Below are positions 44,444 through 53,311 of a DNA stretch of 64,000 bases, piece by piece. Position numbers and translations under genes: made by a program. The DNA lies in NCBI GenBank assembly GCA_003154775.1, contig PMES01000026.1:1-64000 (forward strand). Reading direction: 5' to 3'. The stretch comes from Acidobacteriota bacterium (GTDB taxonomy: Bacteria > Acidobacteriota > Terriglobia > Acidiferrales > UBA7541). How positions within the stretch are numbered: the first letter of the stretch is position 1; each line of letters opens with the position of its first letter. The notes under the pieces were generated by a model that saw only the letters and a program-made list of their open reading frames with translations, was not told where the DNA came from and did not search any database.

Positions 44444-47113
44444 ATGATGGCAGACGAACAGAACACATCGATCCTTCTACCCATAGAAATTGAAGTTGAG
44501 ATGCGCAAGTCGTACCTCGATTACGCGATGAGCGTGATCATCGCGCGCGCGCTCCCCGACGTGCGCGACGGCTTGAAGCCCGTGCAGCGGCGCATCCTCG
44601 TGGCCATGAACGATCTGGGCCTAGCCTCAAATAAAGGCTATCGCAAGTGCGCCAAGATCTGCGGCGACACCTCCGGCAACTACCACCCGCACGGTGAAGC
44701 GGTCATCTATCCCGCGCTGGTGCGCCAGGCGCAGGACTTCAACATGCGGTACCCCCTCATTGACGGCCAGGGGAACTTCGGCTCCGTGGACGGCGATCCC
44801 CCGGCGGCCATGCGGTACACGGAAGCGCGGCTGGCCAAGATTTCGGAAGACATTCTCGCCGATCTCGAGAAGGAAACCGTCGACTTCATTCCAAACTTCG
44901 ATCAGACGCGCGAAGAGCCAGTGGTGCTGCCCTCGCGCATTCCGAATCTCCTGGTCAATGGCGCCAGCGGCATCGCCGTTGGCATGGCCACGAACATTCC
45001 GCCGCACAACCTGCGCGAAATCGTGGATGCCGCCATTCTTTTAATCGAGAAGCCCGACACCCCGCTGAAGGAAGTGATGAAGATTGTTCCCGGCCCGGAT
45101 TTTCCCACCGGCGCGTACATCGCGGGCAGGGAAGGCATTGAGGCCGCGTATCGCACGGGCCGCGGCAGCTTTATCATGCGCGCCAAGGCCGCCATCGAAG
45201 AAGTGGGCAAGGAACGCGAAAATATCGTCATCACCGAAATCCCTTACCAGGTCAACAAGTCCAAGATGATCGAGCGCATCGCGGAGCTCGTGCAAACCAA
45301 GAAAATCGAAGGCATCGCCGACGTGCGCGACGAATCTTCCCGCGAAGGCATGCGCGTCGTCATCGAGTTGAAGCGCGGCGAAGAATCCCAGCTCATCCTG
45401 AACAATCTTTTCAAGCACACCCAGATGCAGGAATCGTTTGGCATGATCCTGCTCTCCATCGTTGCCGGGCAGCCGCGCGAGCTGGGCCTGATTGCGATGA
45501 TCAAGCTCTTCATCGAGCACCGCATGGAAGTGGTTCGCCGGCGCACCATCTTCGAGCTGCGCAAAGCCGAAGAGCGCGAACACATTCTGGTCGGCTACCA
45601 AATCGCGCTCGATCACCTGGACAACGTCATCCGCGTGATTCGTGGCAGCAGCAGCCGCGCCGACGCCAAGGAAAACCTGTTCAAGTATTTCACCGAGCAG
45701 GACGTCACCATCACCGAAAATGGAAAGTCCAAGAAGTTGGAAGGCGTGAAGCTCGATGGCCGCAAGTACCGCTTTGCGGGCGCGCCGGAAATCGAAGCCG
45801 CCGGCCGGGGCGCCACGGGGCTCGGGCTCAGCTACGCGCAGATTGATGCCATCCTCGAGTTGCAACTGCATCGCCTGACCCAGCTCTCGATCGACGAAAT
45901 TTTGAAGGAATTGAAGTCCATCCGCGACCTCATCGCTGAGCTGCGCGAAATTTTGGCCAGCGACAAGAAGCTCAAGCAGGTAATCACGGCGGAACTCCGC
46001 GAAGTCCACAAAGCCTACGGCGACGACCGCCGCACGCAGATCGTGGACAAGGTGGACGAGATCAAGCTGGAAGACCTGATCGCGGACACCGACATGCTCA
46101 TCACCGTGAGCCACGCCGGTTACATCAAGCGCACCCCCGTGGAGGTTTACCGGCACCAATCGCGCGGCGGCAAGGGGCGCATCGGCGCGCGCACCAAGGA
46201 AGAGGATTTCGTTGAGTACCTGTTCATCGCCTCGGCGCACAGCTACATCCTGCTGTTCACCTCCAAGGGCCGCGTTTACTGGCTGAAGGTGTACGAACTG
46301 CCGGAAGCGGCGGCGGCCACGCGCGGCAAGGCCATCGCCAGCCTGGTGAAATTCCAGGAAGACGAAAAGCTGACGGCGCTGGTGGCGGCCACGAACCTGG
46401 AAGAAGAAGGCCGCTTCGTCTTCATGGCCACGAAAAACGGCACGGTGAAAAAATCGGCGCTGACCGAATTTTCTAACCCGCGCTCCACCGGCATCATCGC
46501 CATCAACCTCGAGGACAAGGACGAACTGATTGGCGCAAAGCTCACCGACGGCAAGAAGATGATTTTCCTTGCCAGCCACGAAGGCCAGGCTATCCTGTTC
46601 CGCGAGACGGAGGTGCGTCCCATGGGCCGCAACGCCGGCGGCGTGAACGGCATGGACCTGGACAAGGAGGATTACGTCGTCAGCATGGACGCCGTGCAAC
46701 CGGACTTCGAGATCATCGCCAAGGAGTACCAGCAGACCACGCAAAACCTGGAAGAGCTGGACAACGAACACATCCGGGAGTCACTCACCACGCTGATGCT
46801 GACCGTCTCCGAAAAGGGCTACGGCAAGCGCACCGCCCTGGCCGAATACCGCATCACCTCGCGCGGCGGCAAAGGCGTGGTGAACATGAAGACCACGGAC
46901 CGCAACGGCTCGGTCGTCGCCACGCTGCAGGTCACGGAAGAGTCCGACGTCATGATCATCACCGAAAACGGCAAGGTCATCCGCGTGCACGCGAACGAAA
47001 TTCGCGAAGCGGGCCGCTCCACGCAAGGCGTGCGATTGCTGCGCCTCGATGACGACGACACTGTCGCCGCCGCCGCCGTCCTCCAGGAAGAAGAAGCCGA
47101 AGAAAAGAAGTAA
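44444..47113 (+). CDS. gyrA: DNA gyrase subunit A
   Basis: The 889-residue protein has the winged-helix/tower with catalytic Tyr125 (AAMRYTEARL), coiled coil and the C-terminal beta-pinwheel with GyrA box QSRGGKG, which marks it as gyrase and not topoisomerase IV. The quinolone region reads HPHGEAVIYPALVR: the positions equal to Ser83 and Asp87 of Escherichia coli are Ala86 and Pro90. The acidic C-terminal tail (EEEAEEKK) is usual. GAGG precedes the double ATG. A terminator follows at 47124. Confidence 0.98.
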   Translation: MMADEQNTSILLPIEIEVEMRKSYLDYAMSVIIARALPDVRDGLKPVQRRILVAMNDLGLASNKGYRKCAKICGDTSGNYHPHGEAVIYPALVRQAQDFNMRYPLIDGQGNFGSVDGDPPAAMRYTEARLAKISEDILADLEKETVDFIPNFDQTREEPVVLPSRIPNLLVNGASGIAVGMATNIPPHNLREIVDAAILLIEKPDTPLKEVMKIVPGPDFPTGAYIAGREGIEAAYRTGRGSFIMRAKAAIEEVGKERENIVITEIPYQVNKSKMIERIAELVQTKKIEGIADVRDESSREGMRVVIELKRGEESQLILNNLFKHTQMQESFGMILLSIVAGQPRELGLIAMIKLFIEHRMEVVRRRTIFELRKAEEREHILVGYQIALDHLDNVIRVIRGSSSRADAKENLFKYFTEQDVTITENGKSKKLEGVKLDGRKYRFAGAPEIEAAGRGATGLGLSYAQIDAILELQLHRLTQLSIDEILKELKSIRDLIAELREILASDKKLKQVITAELREVHKAYGDDRRTQIVDKVDEIKLEDLIADTDMLITVSHAGYIKRTPVEVYRHQSRGGKGRIGARTKEEDFVEYLFIASAHSYILLFTSKGRVYWLKVYELPEAAAATRGKAIASLVKFQEDEKLTALVAATNLEEEGRFVFMATKNGTVKKSALTEFSNPRSTGIIAINLEDKDELIGAKLTDGKKMIFLASHEGQAILFRETEVRPMGRNAGGVNGMDLDKEDYVVSMDAVQPDFEIIAKEYQQTTQNLEELDNEHIRESLTTLMLTVSEKGYGKRTALAEYRITSRGGKGVVNMKTTDRNGSVVATLQVTEESDVMIITENGKVIRVHANEIREAGRSTQGVRLLRLDDDDTVAAAAVLQEEEAEEKK

Positions 47114-47123
47114 CTCTCGGAGT

Positions 47124-47146
47124 GCGGCAGTGTGCTGCCGCTTTTC
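47124..47146 (+). terminator. Intrinsic terminator after gyrA (R1-related hairpin)
   Basis: GCGGCAG-tgtg-CTGCCGC followed by TTTTCT, 10 bp after the gyrA stop. The preceding CGGAGTGCGGC is the start of the R1 element, so an R1 fragment acts as terminator. Confidence 0.8.
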
Positions 47147-47233
47147 TGGTCCCGGCCACTCTGGCCAAATAGAAAAAGAAGCACGCAGCGTCGTGCCCCT
47201 TTTTTATTTCCGGTTGCGTTACACTAAGTCGCC

Positions 47234-48439
47234 ATGAAAATCACACGCCGCCTGTTTGCGTTTCTTGCATTCACCACATCGCTGGCTATCCTTGCGCTTG
47301 CCGGTGCTGCGAGCCGACCCGCCGCAAGCCACAGCTACCTCGCGTTCGTCGGCACCTACACCAACAAAACCGACAGCAAAGGCATCTACGCTTACGAATT
47401 CGACGCGGAAACGGGCAAACTGACCGCGAAGGGTCTCGCGGTGGAAACGCCCGATCCCTCCTTCGTCGCCATCCATCCCAACGGGAAATTCGTTTACGCC
47501 GTCAACGAGTCCGGCAAGCAGAGCGCCGTGAGCGCTTTTTCTCTCGACGCGCAGAGCGGGAAGCTGACGCTCCTGAACCAACTTCCCGCGCTCGGCGAAG
47601 ATCCTTGCTACATAACCTTCGACAAAACCGGCAAGTACGTTTTTATCGCCAACTACACGTCGGGCAACGTCGTTGTATTCCCAATCCTCGCGGACGGAAG
47701 ACTCGGCGAGCATACCGCGCTTTTGACGGACGCGGGCGCTGTGGGCCCCAACAAGGAGCGCCAGGAAGGCCCGCACGCTCACTGGATCGGGCTCTCCGCG
47801 CGCAATCGATTCGCGTACGTGGCCGATCTGGGTCTCGACCGTGTCTTGGTCTACAACTTTGACGCCGCCAAAGGCACGCTCGTCCGAGGGGACGCGCCTT
47901 CCTTGGATACAAAGGCCGGCGCCGCAAAGCCGAATGACGCCTTCTCGGTGGTCCTCAGCCCGGGCACAGGTCCCCGCCATGTGGCGTTCTCTCCCGACGG
48001 GAATTTCATGTATGTTCTCGGCGAATTGCAGTCTACCGTGACGGTCTTTGCCAACGATGCGCGGGTAACGAATCGCCAGCTTCAGCGGATTTCCGCGTTG
48101 CCGGAAGGATTTTCCGGACGGAACGACGCGGCGGAAATTGCCCTTCACCCCAGCGGAAGATGGCTCTTTACGTCCAACCGGGGCCACGACACCATCGCCG
48201 TCTTTGCGGTCGATCCACATGAGGGAACCCTGCGTAAGACGGGCGATTTCCCGACCGGCGGCAAGGAACCACGCCACTTCGCCATTGACCCCACGGGCCA
48301 TTTCCTGCTCGCCGAAAACCAGCACTCCAATTCCATTGTGGTGTTCGGCATCGACCCCGCGACCGGCGCGCTGACACAGGTTTCCAAAACCGAAGGCATA
48401 CCTTCTCCCGTCTGCCTCGTTTTCCTCCCAACGCGCTAA
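47234..48439 (+). CDS. Exported lactonase-family beta-propeller (6-phosphogluconolactonase YbhE type)
   Basis: The 401-residue protein has a signal peptide (hydrophobic 8-25, SRPAASHS near cleavage) and seven-bladed lactonase repeats: YLAFVGTYTNKTDSKGIYAYEFD, DPSFVAIHPNGKFVYAVNE, GPHAHWIGLSARNRFAYVADLGLDRV, GPRHVAFSPDGNFMYVLGEL and PRHFAIDPTGHFLLAENQ. The DLGLD and PRH motifs match the lactonase family (muconate or 6-phosphogluconolactonase). Because it is exported, its substrate is probably an extracytoplasmic sugar lactone, which is inference. Confidence 0.88.
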   Translation: MKITRRLFAFLAFTTSLAILALAGAASRPAASHSYLAFVGTYTNKTDSKGIYAYEFDAETGKLTAKGLAVETPDPSFVAIHPNGKFVYAVNESGKQSAVSAFSLDAQSGKLTLLNQLPALGEDPCYITFDKTGKYVFIANYTSGNVVVFPILADGRLGEHTALLTDAGAVGPNKERQEGPHAHWIGLSARNRFAYVADLGLDRVLVYNFDAAKGTLVRGDAPSLDTKAGAAKPNDAFSVVLSPGTGPRHVAFSPDGNFMYVLGELQSTVTVFANDARVTNRQLQRISALPEGFSGRNDAAEIALHPSGRWLFTSNRGHDTIAVFAVDPHEGTLRKTGDFPTGGKEPRHFAIDPTGHFLLAENQHSNSIVVFGIDPATGALTQVSKTEGIPSPVCLVFLPTR

Positions 48440-48613
48440 CCTTTGGCGCAGGGCGAGTCTTCAAGCCCGGCGCTACACTTGCTCCTTTCAATTCCAGAGG
48501 AGGACAGGTGATTTTGTTCCGATGGCTTTCCTTGTAGACTAGAAAGGTTGGGCTGTTCATAGGCCAAAAGCGCCCCGGTTGGCAGTTTTCCATAGAGCAA
48601 GGAGATCACCGCA

Positions 48614-50023
48614 ATGGCAGTCGATGTGGTCATGCCCCAGATGGGCGAAAGCATCTTTGAAGGGACCATCACCAAGTGGCTGAAGAAACCTGGCGACAAG
48701 GTCGAGCGGGACGAGCCGCTGTTTGAAATCTCCACCGATAAGGTCGATGCCGAAATTCCCTCGCCCTCGGCGGGAGTGCTGAAAGAGATCAAGGTTCCCG
48801 AAGGGCAGACGGTGCCGATACAGACGATTGTGGCGGTGATCGATGGAGCGGGGTCGGCCGCGGCATCGGCTCCGGCAGCCGCGCCAGCTCCTGCAGCGTC
48901 GGCACCCGCGGCGAAGCCAGAGCCGGCAGCCGTGCCTGCGACAGCAAAGCCACTAGCACCTGCCCAAGCTCCGTTTCCGGCGGCTGCACCGGCGGCCCCT
49001 GCTGTGCCAGTAGCGCCAGCGGCTTCCACGGAACGCATCCATTCCTCGCCGTTGGTCCGGCGCATGGCGAAGGAACATGGCGTGGATCTTTCCACCCTCG
49101 AAGGCAGCGGGGCGGGCGGCCGCATCACCAAGCAGGATATCGAAGCGGCGATCGCGGCATCGTCCGGCGCGGCGCCGGCGAGCGCTCCGGCAACGGCTCC
49201 CGCAGCTGCGGCACGGCCCATACCTCCGCCGGCTCCGGGAGCCGTGGCACACCCTGGGGCGGCGGCAGCACATGGCAGCCAGTTCATTCCGGCGCTGCAA
49301 GTCGGGGTGCCGCGGGAACGCCTCTATTTTGGGAATTACGAAGTGCACCCGTTGAGCGTGATGCGGCAGAAAATCGCCGAGCACATGGTGGCGTCGAAGC
49401 ACGTTTCGGCGCATGTGTACTCCGTCGACGAAATCGACATGAGCAAGGTTGCCGCGATTCGCGCAAAGTCCAAAGAGGAGTTTGAGAAGCGCTACGAGAC
49501 GAAGCTGACGTTCATGCCGTTTTTCGTGAAGGCGGCGGTGGCGGGCCTGCGCGCCTATCCCATAGTGAACGCTTCGCTGGACGGCACGAACGTGGTGCTG
49601 CACAAGGAGATCAACATCGGCATCGCCGTGGCGCTGGACTGGGGCCTGATCGTGCCGGTGGTGAAGAACGCGGACGAGAAGAACCTGCTGGGCATTCAAC
49701 GCAACCTGAATGATCTGGCGGAGCGCGCGCGCTCGAAGAAGTTGAAACCCGACGAGGTGCAGGAGGGAACATTCTCCATCACGAATCCGGGCGTATTCGG
49801 GGGGCTCTTCGGCCTGCCAGTGATCAGCCAGCCGAACGTGGGCATCCTGGGGCTTGGGGCGATCGAAAAGCGGCCGGTGGTGATCAACGATTCGATCGCC
49901 ATCCGCTCGATGTGCTATGTGACGCTGAGCTACGACCACCGCGTGGTGGATGGGGCTATCGCGCACCAGTTCCTGCACAAGGTGAAGGAAACGCTGGAGA
50001 ACTGGGCGGAGCCGGTGGTGTAG
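48614..50023 (+). CDS. 2-oxoacid dehydrogenase complex E2 (dihydrolipoamide acyltransferase)
   Basis: The 469-residue protein has an N-terminal lipoyl domain with the lipoylated Lys43 in STDKVDAE, an Ala/Pro-rich linker (95-140), a peripheral subunit-binding domain (SSPLVRRMAKEHGVDLSTLE), a second flexible linker and the catalytic domain with His442 and Asp446 in SYDHRVVDGA. It transfers acyl groups from lipoyl to CoA in pyruvate, 2-oxoglutarate or branched-chain complexes; which one cannot be told without E1, which is not adjacent. A single lipoyl domain fits BCKDH or OGDH types. AAGGAG lies 11 bases before the ATG. Confidence 0.95.
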   Translation: MAVDVVMPQMGESIFEGTITKWLKKPGDKVERDEPLFEISTDKVDAEIPSPSAGVLKEIKVPEGQTVPIQTIVAVIDGAGSAAASAPAAAPAPAASAPAAKPEPAAVPATAKPLAPAQAPFPAAAPAAPAVPVAPAASTERIHSSPLVRRMAKEHGVDLSTLEGSGAGGRITKQDIEAAIAASSGAAPASAPATAPAAAARPIPPPAPGAVAHPGAAAAHGSQFIPALQVGVPRERLYFGNYEVHPLSVMRQKIAEHMVASKHVSAHVYSVDEIDMSKVAAIRAKSKEEFEKRYETKLTFMPFFVKAAVAGLRAYPIVNASLDGTNVVLHKEINIGIAVALDWGLIVPVVKNADEKNLLGIQRNLNDLAERARSKKLKPDEVQEGTFSITNPGVFGGLFGLPVISQPNVGILGLGAIEKRPVVINDSIAIRSMCYVTLSYDHRVVDGAIAHQFLHKVKETLENWAEPVV

Positions 50024-50422
50024 GGGGATGGTTTTAAGTTATCAGTAATCAGTTTTCAGTAAAGAAGGAAACGCCCGTAACAAACGATTTACGCAAGCTA
50101 CGTGGTTGAAAAAGACGCAGGGGCCTTTCCCGGATTTCTCAAAAACTACGTTCATCCGATGTCCAAGTTAAGCAAGCTATGATCATCCCAAGGCGATGCG
50201 ATGAGGATCGCCGAAGGCCCGCAACATCAAAATCGTACAAGGTGTGGGAGTTGAGATCTTTCGGCGCGCCCCGACCAGGTCGGGGTAAACGCCCGGCGCG
50301 TCCCTCAAGATGACAGGGTGCTGCGCAGTTTGGATAACCTCAAAATTGTAGCTCGTGAGAAAGTTCGGCTATAATCTCGCCAGGAAGCGTCTCGTCACTC
50401 CGGAAAACCTACAGGAGGCAGT
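50024..50422. other. Gene-free spacer with a direct repeat and R4 copy 2
   Basis: It holds AGTAAAGAAGGAAACGCCC-G-TAAC at 50058-50081 (copy at 52129) and R4 copy 2 at 50262-50304 (GGCGCGCCCCGACC-A-GGTCGGGGTAAACGCC). A ribosome site AGGAGG precedes the next gene. No other gene or RNA is seen. Confidence 0.65.
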
Positions 50423-52096
50423 ATGAACCGCGGAATCAGACGGCGGGAATTTTTGCGGCATGGCGCGCTGGCGGCGGGTGCGGTTGCCTGCGGCGCGTAT
50501 CTCCCCTATTCAGCGGCGGGCACGGCTTCCGCGGATTCGCGGATAGACGTATTGCTGGATGAACCACTGGGGCTCATTTCTCCCAACATTTACGGGCATT
50601 TTATCGAGCACCTCGGCGGGGTGATCTACGACGGCGTGTGGGTGGGCGAAAACTCGCGCGTGCCGAACGTGAAGGGCATCCGCAAGCGGCTGATCGAGGA
50701 ATTGCAGAAGATCCAGGCGCCGGTGATGCGCTATCCCGGCGGCTGCTTCGCGGACAGCTACGACTGGCGCGATGGCATTGGACCGGCGGAAAAACGCCCG
50801 CGGCGGACGAATTTCTGGGCGAATGACGAGCCGAAGAACGCGCCAAGCACCCACAAATACGAAGCAAATCAATTTGGCACCAACGAATTCATGCAGTTCT
50901 GCCGCTTGGCCGGCTGCCAGCCGTATCTTGCCGCGAATCTGCGCAGTTTGCCGCCGGAAGAGTTCGCCCGCTGGGTGGAGTACTGCAATGCCCCGGCAGG
51001 AAGCACCACGCTGGCCGAGATGCGCGCGGCCGCGGGATTTTCGGAGCCTTTCGGCGTGCGCTTTTGGGGCGTGGGCAACGAATCGTGGGGCTGCGGGGGG
51101 GATTTCACGGCGCAGGAATATGCGGTGGAGTTCCGTCGATTCACGACGTGGGTGCCGCGGTATGACCAGAAGGAGTTGTCGTTTGTGGCCTCGGGGCCGA
51201 ATACGGATGAGTGGGAATGGACGAGAGGATTTTTTGAGGAACTGTTGCGCAAGGGCAAGTGGCAGCTCGATGGCGTGTACGGGTTGTCGCTGCACCACTA
51301 CGCAGCGAACCTCAGCCGGGGAAAAATTGCCGATTGGGAGAAGAGCAAGGGCAGCGCGCTGCAATTTGCGCCGATTGACTGGTACGAGTTGCTGCGCGAA
51401 GGGCAGCGCATCGAAACGATGATCGAAAACCACTGGCGCATCATGGGCGAATGGGACACGGAGCATCGCGTGAAGCTGATCGTGGACGAGTGGGGCCCGT
51501 GGTACCGCAGCGGCTCGGAGGCGACGCCGGGCGACCTGTTCGAGCAGACGCCGACGCTGCGCGACGCGGTATTCAGCGCGATGAATCTGGACATTTTCAG
51601 CCGGCACCCGGAAAAAGTGGCCATGGCCAATTGCGCCCAGCTCATCAATTGCATCAACAGCCCGTATTTGGCGCACGAAGAGAAATTCTGCGTCACGCCG
51701 GTCGGCCACGTGTTCGCGATGTATGCGGCGCACCAGGGCGGGCAGGGGCTGCGGACGGTCATTTCCGCGCCGGCGGTGCGCTACGACCGCGACGGCAAAC
51801 CGGCGACGTTCTGGGGATTGCAGGGATCGGCTTCGCTGCGCGGAAAGGAAGTGGTGCTGACGGTGGTGAACCCGCACGTCAGCGAAGCGCGAGAAACGCT
51901 GATCGCGATGCGGGGCGGACGGGTCTCCTCGGCCTCATTGACGACGCTGACGAGCACGGACATCCAGGCGCACAACACGTTTGCGGAGCCTGCGGCGCTG
52001 GAACCGCAAACGAAGAAGCTGGATGTGAACGGTGAGGAGCTTGCGATGGTGCTGCCGGCGGCCTCGGTTAACAAGCTCACGCTGGCACTGGGCTAG
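50423..52096 (+). CDS. Tat-exported alpha-L-arabinofuranosidase, GH51
   Basis: The 557-residue protein begins with a twin-arginine signal (IRRREFLRHGAL, then AAGAVACGA). The GH51 fold follows with GHFIEHLGG, VMRYPGGCFADSYDWRDGIGP, the acid/base Glu220 in WGVGNESWG and nucleophile Glu356 in VDEWGPW; the C-terminal domain is beta-sandwich. It releases arabinofuranose from plant arabinans or arabinoxylans in the periplasm or outside. AGGAGG precedes the ATG. The gene is flanked by direct repeats and no other sugar-utilisation gene is adjacent, suggesting a mobile cassette; rhaM is 9 kb away. Confidence 0.95.
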   Translation: MNRGIRRREFLRHGALAAGAVACGAYLPYSAAGTASADSRIDVLLDEPLGLISPNIYGHFIEHLGGVIYDGVWVGENSRVPNVKGIRKRLIEELQKIQAPVMRYPGGCFADSYDWRDGIGPAEKRPRRTNFWANDEPKNAPSTHKYEANQFGTNEFMQFCRLAGCQPYLAANLRSLPPEEFARWVEYCNAPAGSTTLAEMRAAAGFSEPFGVRFWGVGNESWGCGGDFTAQEYAVEFRRFTTWVPRYDQKELSFVASGPNTDEWEWTRGFFEELLRKGKWQLDGVYGLSLHHYAANLSRGKIADWEKSKGSALQFAPIDWYELLREGQRIETMIENHWRIMGEWDTEHRVKLIVDEWGPWYRSGSEATPGDLFEQTPTLRDAVFSAMNLDIFSRHPEKVAMANCAQLINCINSPYLAHEEKFCVTPVGHVFAMYAAHQGGQGLRTVISAPAVRYDRDGKPATFWGLQGSASLRGKEVVLTVVNPHVSEARETLIAMRGGRVSSASLTTLTSTDIQAHNTFAEPAALEPQTKKLDVNGEELAMVLPAASVNKLTLALG

Positions 52097-52128
52097 CGCG
52101 CAGTTTTAAGTAATCAGTTTCAGTGGTA

Positions 52129-52342
52129 AGTAAAGAAGGAAACGCCCATAACGAAGTCGCGGTGATGCCCGGCTCGGCATCTACAGAGATTCGCTCGTCT
52201 TTGGGAAATCCCGAAGTAAGGAAAATTGCAGCTTGGAAGCGAGATTGAGATAGTGATTGCGGTCTTTTCTCACGCGCTAACCGATGGCGCGGGAATCGCC
52301 TGGCTGGCTCTGACTGATAACTGAAAACTGATAACTGATTAC
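52129..52342. repeat. Right flanking repeat of the arabinofuranosidase and ATAACTGA array
   Basis: AGTAAAGAAGGAAACGCCC-A-TAAC at 52129-52152 repeats the left flank at 50058-50081 with one change. At 52314-52342 TGATAACTGAAAACTGATAAC plus TGATTACTGA forms short direct repeats overlapping the end of the DUF3037 gene. The rest of 52097-52338 shows no gene. Confidence 0.75.
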
Positions 52343-53223
52343 TGAATCATCGGGCGCAACTTCGCGGTCCACACCGCGAAGCCTTCCATCGCCACGGCTT
52401 CGACGCCGGCGTCGCGCAGGGTTTCGCGGACGAAGCGATGGCGTTCGTTTTCGGCGAGCAAGGCCACGTCGGTGACAGCGGTAAATTCACTGGACGGCAC
52501 TTTGCCGCGGATGCGGTCCACGGTATAGGCGAGGAGCTTGGCATCGGCGGGCGCGCGCGTAACGCTGAGCGCCTGGACGAAGCCCCGTGTGCCGTTGCGG
52601 CGGTAGCCATAGTCGAGGCGCATGGGATCGCCCGGGAAAGTGAACTCCTCCGCGCGCACGCCCTTCTGCATGCGTTCCCACAGGCGCGCTTGCTTCAGCA
52701 CTTGCGCGCAGTAGGAGCGAATCACGCCGCGGCTGCCCGGCATGCCGACGCGCGTGGCCGCGCGCGCCGGGGCCACGTGATCGGCATAGAGGCGCTCGAT
52801 TTCCGCATCCAGATCGTCGGCGTAGACGCCCTTTTGCGGGGCAAGCTGCAGGGCATTGGAGAGCGTGTCGTCCCACTTTCCCAAAAGCCGCAACCAGGCG
52901 GCCTGCCCGTTTCCCGCATCAGGCGCTTGATCTGTTTCCTGGCCATTGCTGGGGAAGAGGTCGCCGGCGCCAGCAAAACGGTTTTCCAGATCATCACGCA
53001 AAGCCCGCAGGAGTTCCTCATCGGCCTGGGGGTGAAGACGGCGCACGCGCGCGTACTCTTCGGGCTCTTCGATCAGACGCAAGCGGCGCTCGCCGGTTTG
53101 CGGATCGAAGACCAGCACACCGATATTGACCCACTCGTCGCGCACCAGATTGGGGGTATAGCGGAGCACGCGATAGGCGCAGGCGCGCTCATTCGCTCTT
53201 GCCTCGTTTGTCTCTGTGATCAT
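52339..53223 (-). CDS. DUF3037-domain protein
   Basis: The 294-residue protein begins with the DUF3037 pattern AYRVLRYTPNLVRDEWVNIGVLVFDP, followed by a charged helical middle (RRLHPQADEELLRAL) and a C-terminal region with GTRGFVQALSVTRAPADAK. No catalytic motif is recognised. GGGAG lies 8 bases before the ATG at 53223. It lies 88 bp downstream of the HipA-like kinase, and this pairing is common in soil bacteria, so the two likely act together. Role unknown. Possible functions include a kinase substrate or antitoxin. Confidence 0.8.
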   Translation of the reverse strand: MITETNEARANERACAYRVLRYTPNLVRDEWVNIGVLVFDPQTGERRLRLIEEPEEYARVRRLHPQADEELLRALRDDLENRFAGAGDLFPSNGQETDQAPDAGNGQAAWLRLLGKWDDTLSNALQLAPQKGVYADDLDAEIERLYADHVAPARAATRVGMPGSRGVIRSYCAQVLKQARLWERMQKGVRAEEFTFPGDPMRLDYGYRRNGTRGFVQALSVTRAPADAKLLAYTVDRIRGKVPSSEFTAVTDVALLAENERHRFVRETLRDAGVEAVAMEGFAVWTAKLRPMIQ

Positions 53224-53311
53224 CGTATTTCTCCCAATTGCGTGACTCGTGATTCGCAATTTGTGACTCGTGAAAGAACATCACCGGCAGCCGGTCTTGG
53301 GTTTTCACCAG

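Noticed and set aside
45041-46771. 576-codon frame opposite gyrA
   Set aside because: Shadow of gyrA, low complexity in His/Val/Gln.
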